Below are positions 6,257 to 6,455 of a DNA stretch of 6,455 nucleotides, piece by piece. The translations under genes were made by a program, and so were the position numbers. The notes under the pieces were generated by a model that worked only from the letters and a program-made list of their open reading frames with translations, was not told where the DNA came from and ran no database searches. Within the stretch, counting starts at the first letter, position 1, and every line of letters starts with the position of its first letter. This stretch comes from HK-STAS-PATE-2 sp035906575 (GTDB lineage Bacteria; Patescibacteriota; Patescibacteriia; 2-12-FULL-60-25), in NCBI GenBank assembly GCA_035906575.1, contig JAMIEW010000015.1, positions 1 through 6,455 of the forward strand. Reading direction: 5' to 3'.

Positions 6257-6455
6257 ATGAAGATCGGCATCGAAGCATCACGCGCAAACCGCGTTCAAAA
6301 AACCGGCGTTGAATGGTATGCGATGAACGTGATTGAAGAATTAAAAAAGCTCGATACCGTTCACGAGTGGTTTTTATATACGAATGAATCATTACGGGGC
6401 GCCCTCGCTCAATTACCACCGCATTGGCATGAGTCACGTTTGGTGTGGACGCCGA
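6257..6455 (+). CDS. GT4-type (GT-B fold) glycosyltransferase, N-terminal fragment, 3' partial
   Basis: The open frame runs from ATG 6257 off the right edge (66 complete codons, no stop). It begins MKIGIEASRANRVQKTGVEW (1-20), followed by YAMNVIEELKKLD and WFLYTNESLRGAL. This matches the N-terminus of GT4 glycosyltransferases of the group 1 type, where a first strand (KIGIEAS) leads to a Gly-containing loop (TGVEWY) and an acceptor-side helix, then a second strand (HEWFLYTN). The catalytic and nucleotide-sugar binding C-terminal domain is outside the window, so activity and donor cannot be judged. The gap from mreB is 27 nt, the longest in the window, and it holds a -10-like element, so this gene may have its own promoter in addition to readthrough from the operon. 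GT4 identity rests on the N-terminal pattern only. Confidence 0.82.
   Translation, partial: MKIGIEASRANRVQKTGVEWYAMNVIEELKKLDTVHEWFLYTNESLRGALAQLPPHWHESRLVWTP

Noticed and set aside
5916..6260. 114-codon + strand frame overlapping the mreB 3' end
   Set aside because: It is an out-of-frame shadow of mreB with no start context and no recognisable domain.

Overview
The window is a compact, single-strand segment (every gene on +) with six protein-coding genes packed almost end to end: gaps of 1, 3, 4, 5 and 27 nt. The theme is cell-surface glycan building. In order: a multi-membrane-span family 2 glycosyltransferase (5' end lies outside the window), a divergent GT2-like protein that has lost the usual catalytic motifs, a conventional WbbL-type GT2, a membrane-anchored DUF4012 protein, an MreB-type bacterial actin, and the first 66 codons of a GT4-type glycosyltransferase cut by the right edge. 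No RNA gene, mobile element, CRISPR array or clear terminator was seen, and no stretch over 300 nt lacks a gene.

The likely source is a Candidate Phyla Radiation (Patescibacteria) bacterium. This is inferred from the DUF4012 protein next to GT2 and GT4 genes, the extreme compaction, the lack of well-placed Shine-Dalgarno sequences and the moderate GC content (by eye about half). Code 11 fits: TGA occurs in frame only once, as the stop of the second gene, so the TGA=Gly code of Gracilibacteria and Absconditabacteria is unlikely. A phylum-level assignment cannot be made from this sequence alone.

Working model (inference): the polytopic GT2 polymerises or extends a glycan at the membrane. The two small GT2-fold proteins and the GT4 add or modify sugars at the inner face. 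The DUF4012 protein acts outside the membrane on the product. MreB may position the machinery. The most notable points are the motif-less GT2 homologue encoded in the same frame as, and two codons upstream of, an intact GT2; an mreB isolated from mreC/mreD inside a glycan operon; and two start codons that sit exactly where transcription would begin from an upstream -10-like hexamer, which suggests leaderless mRNAs.
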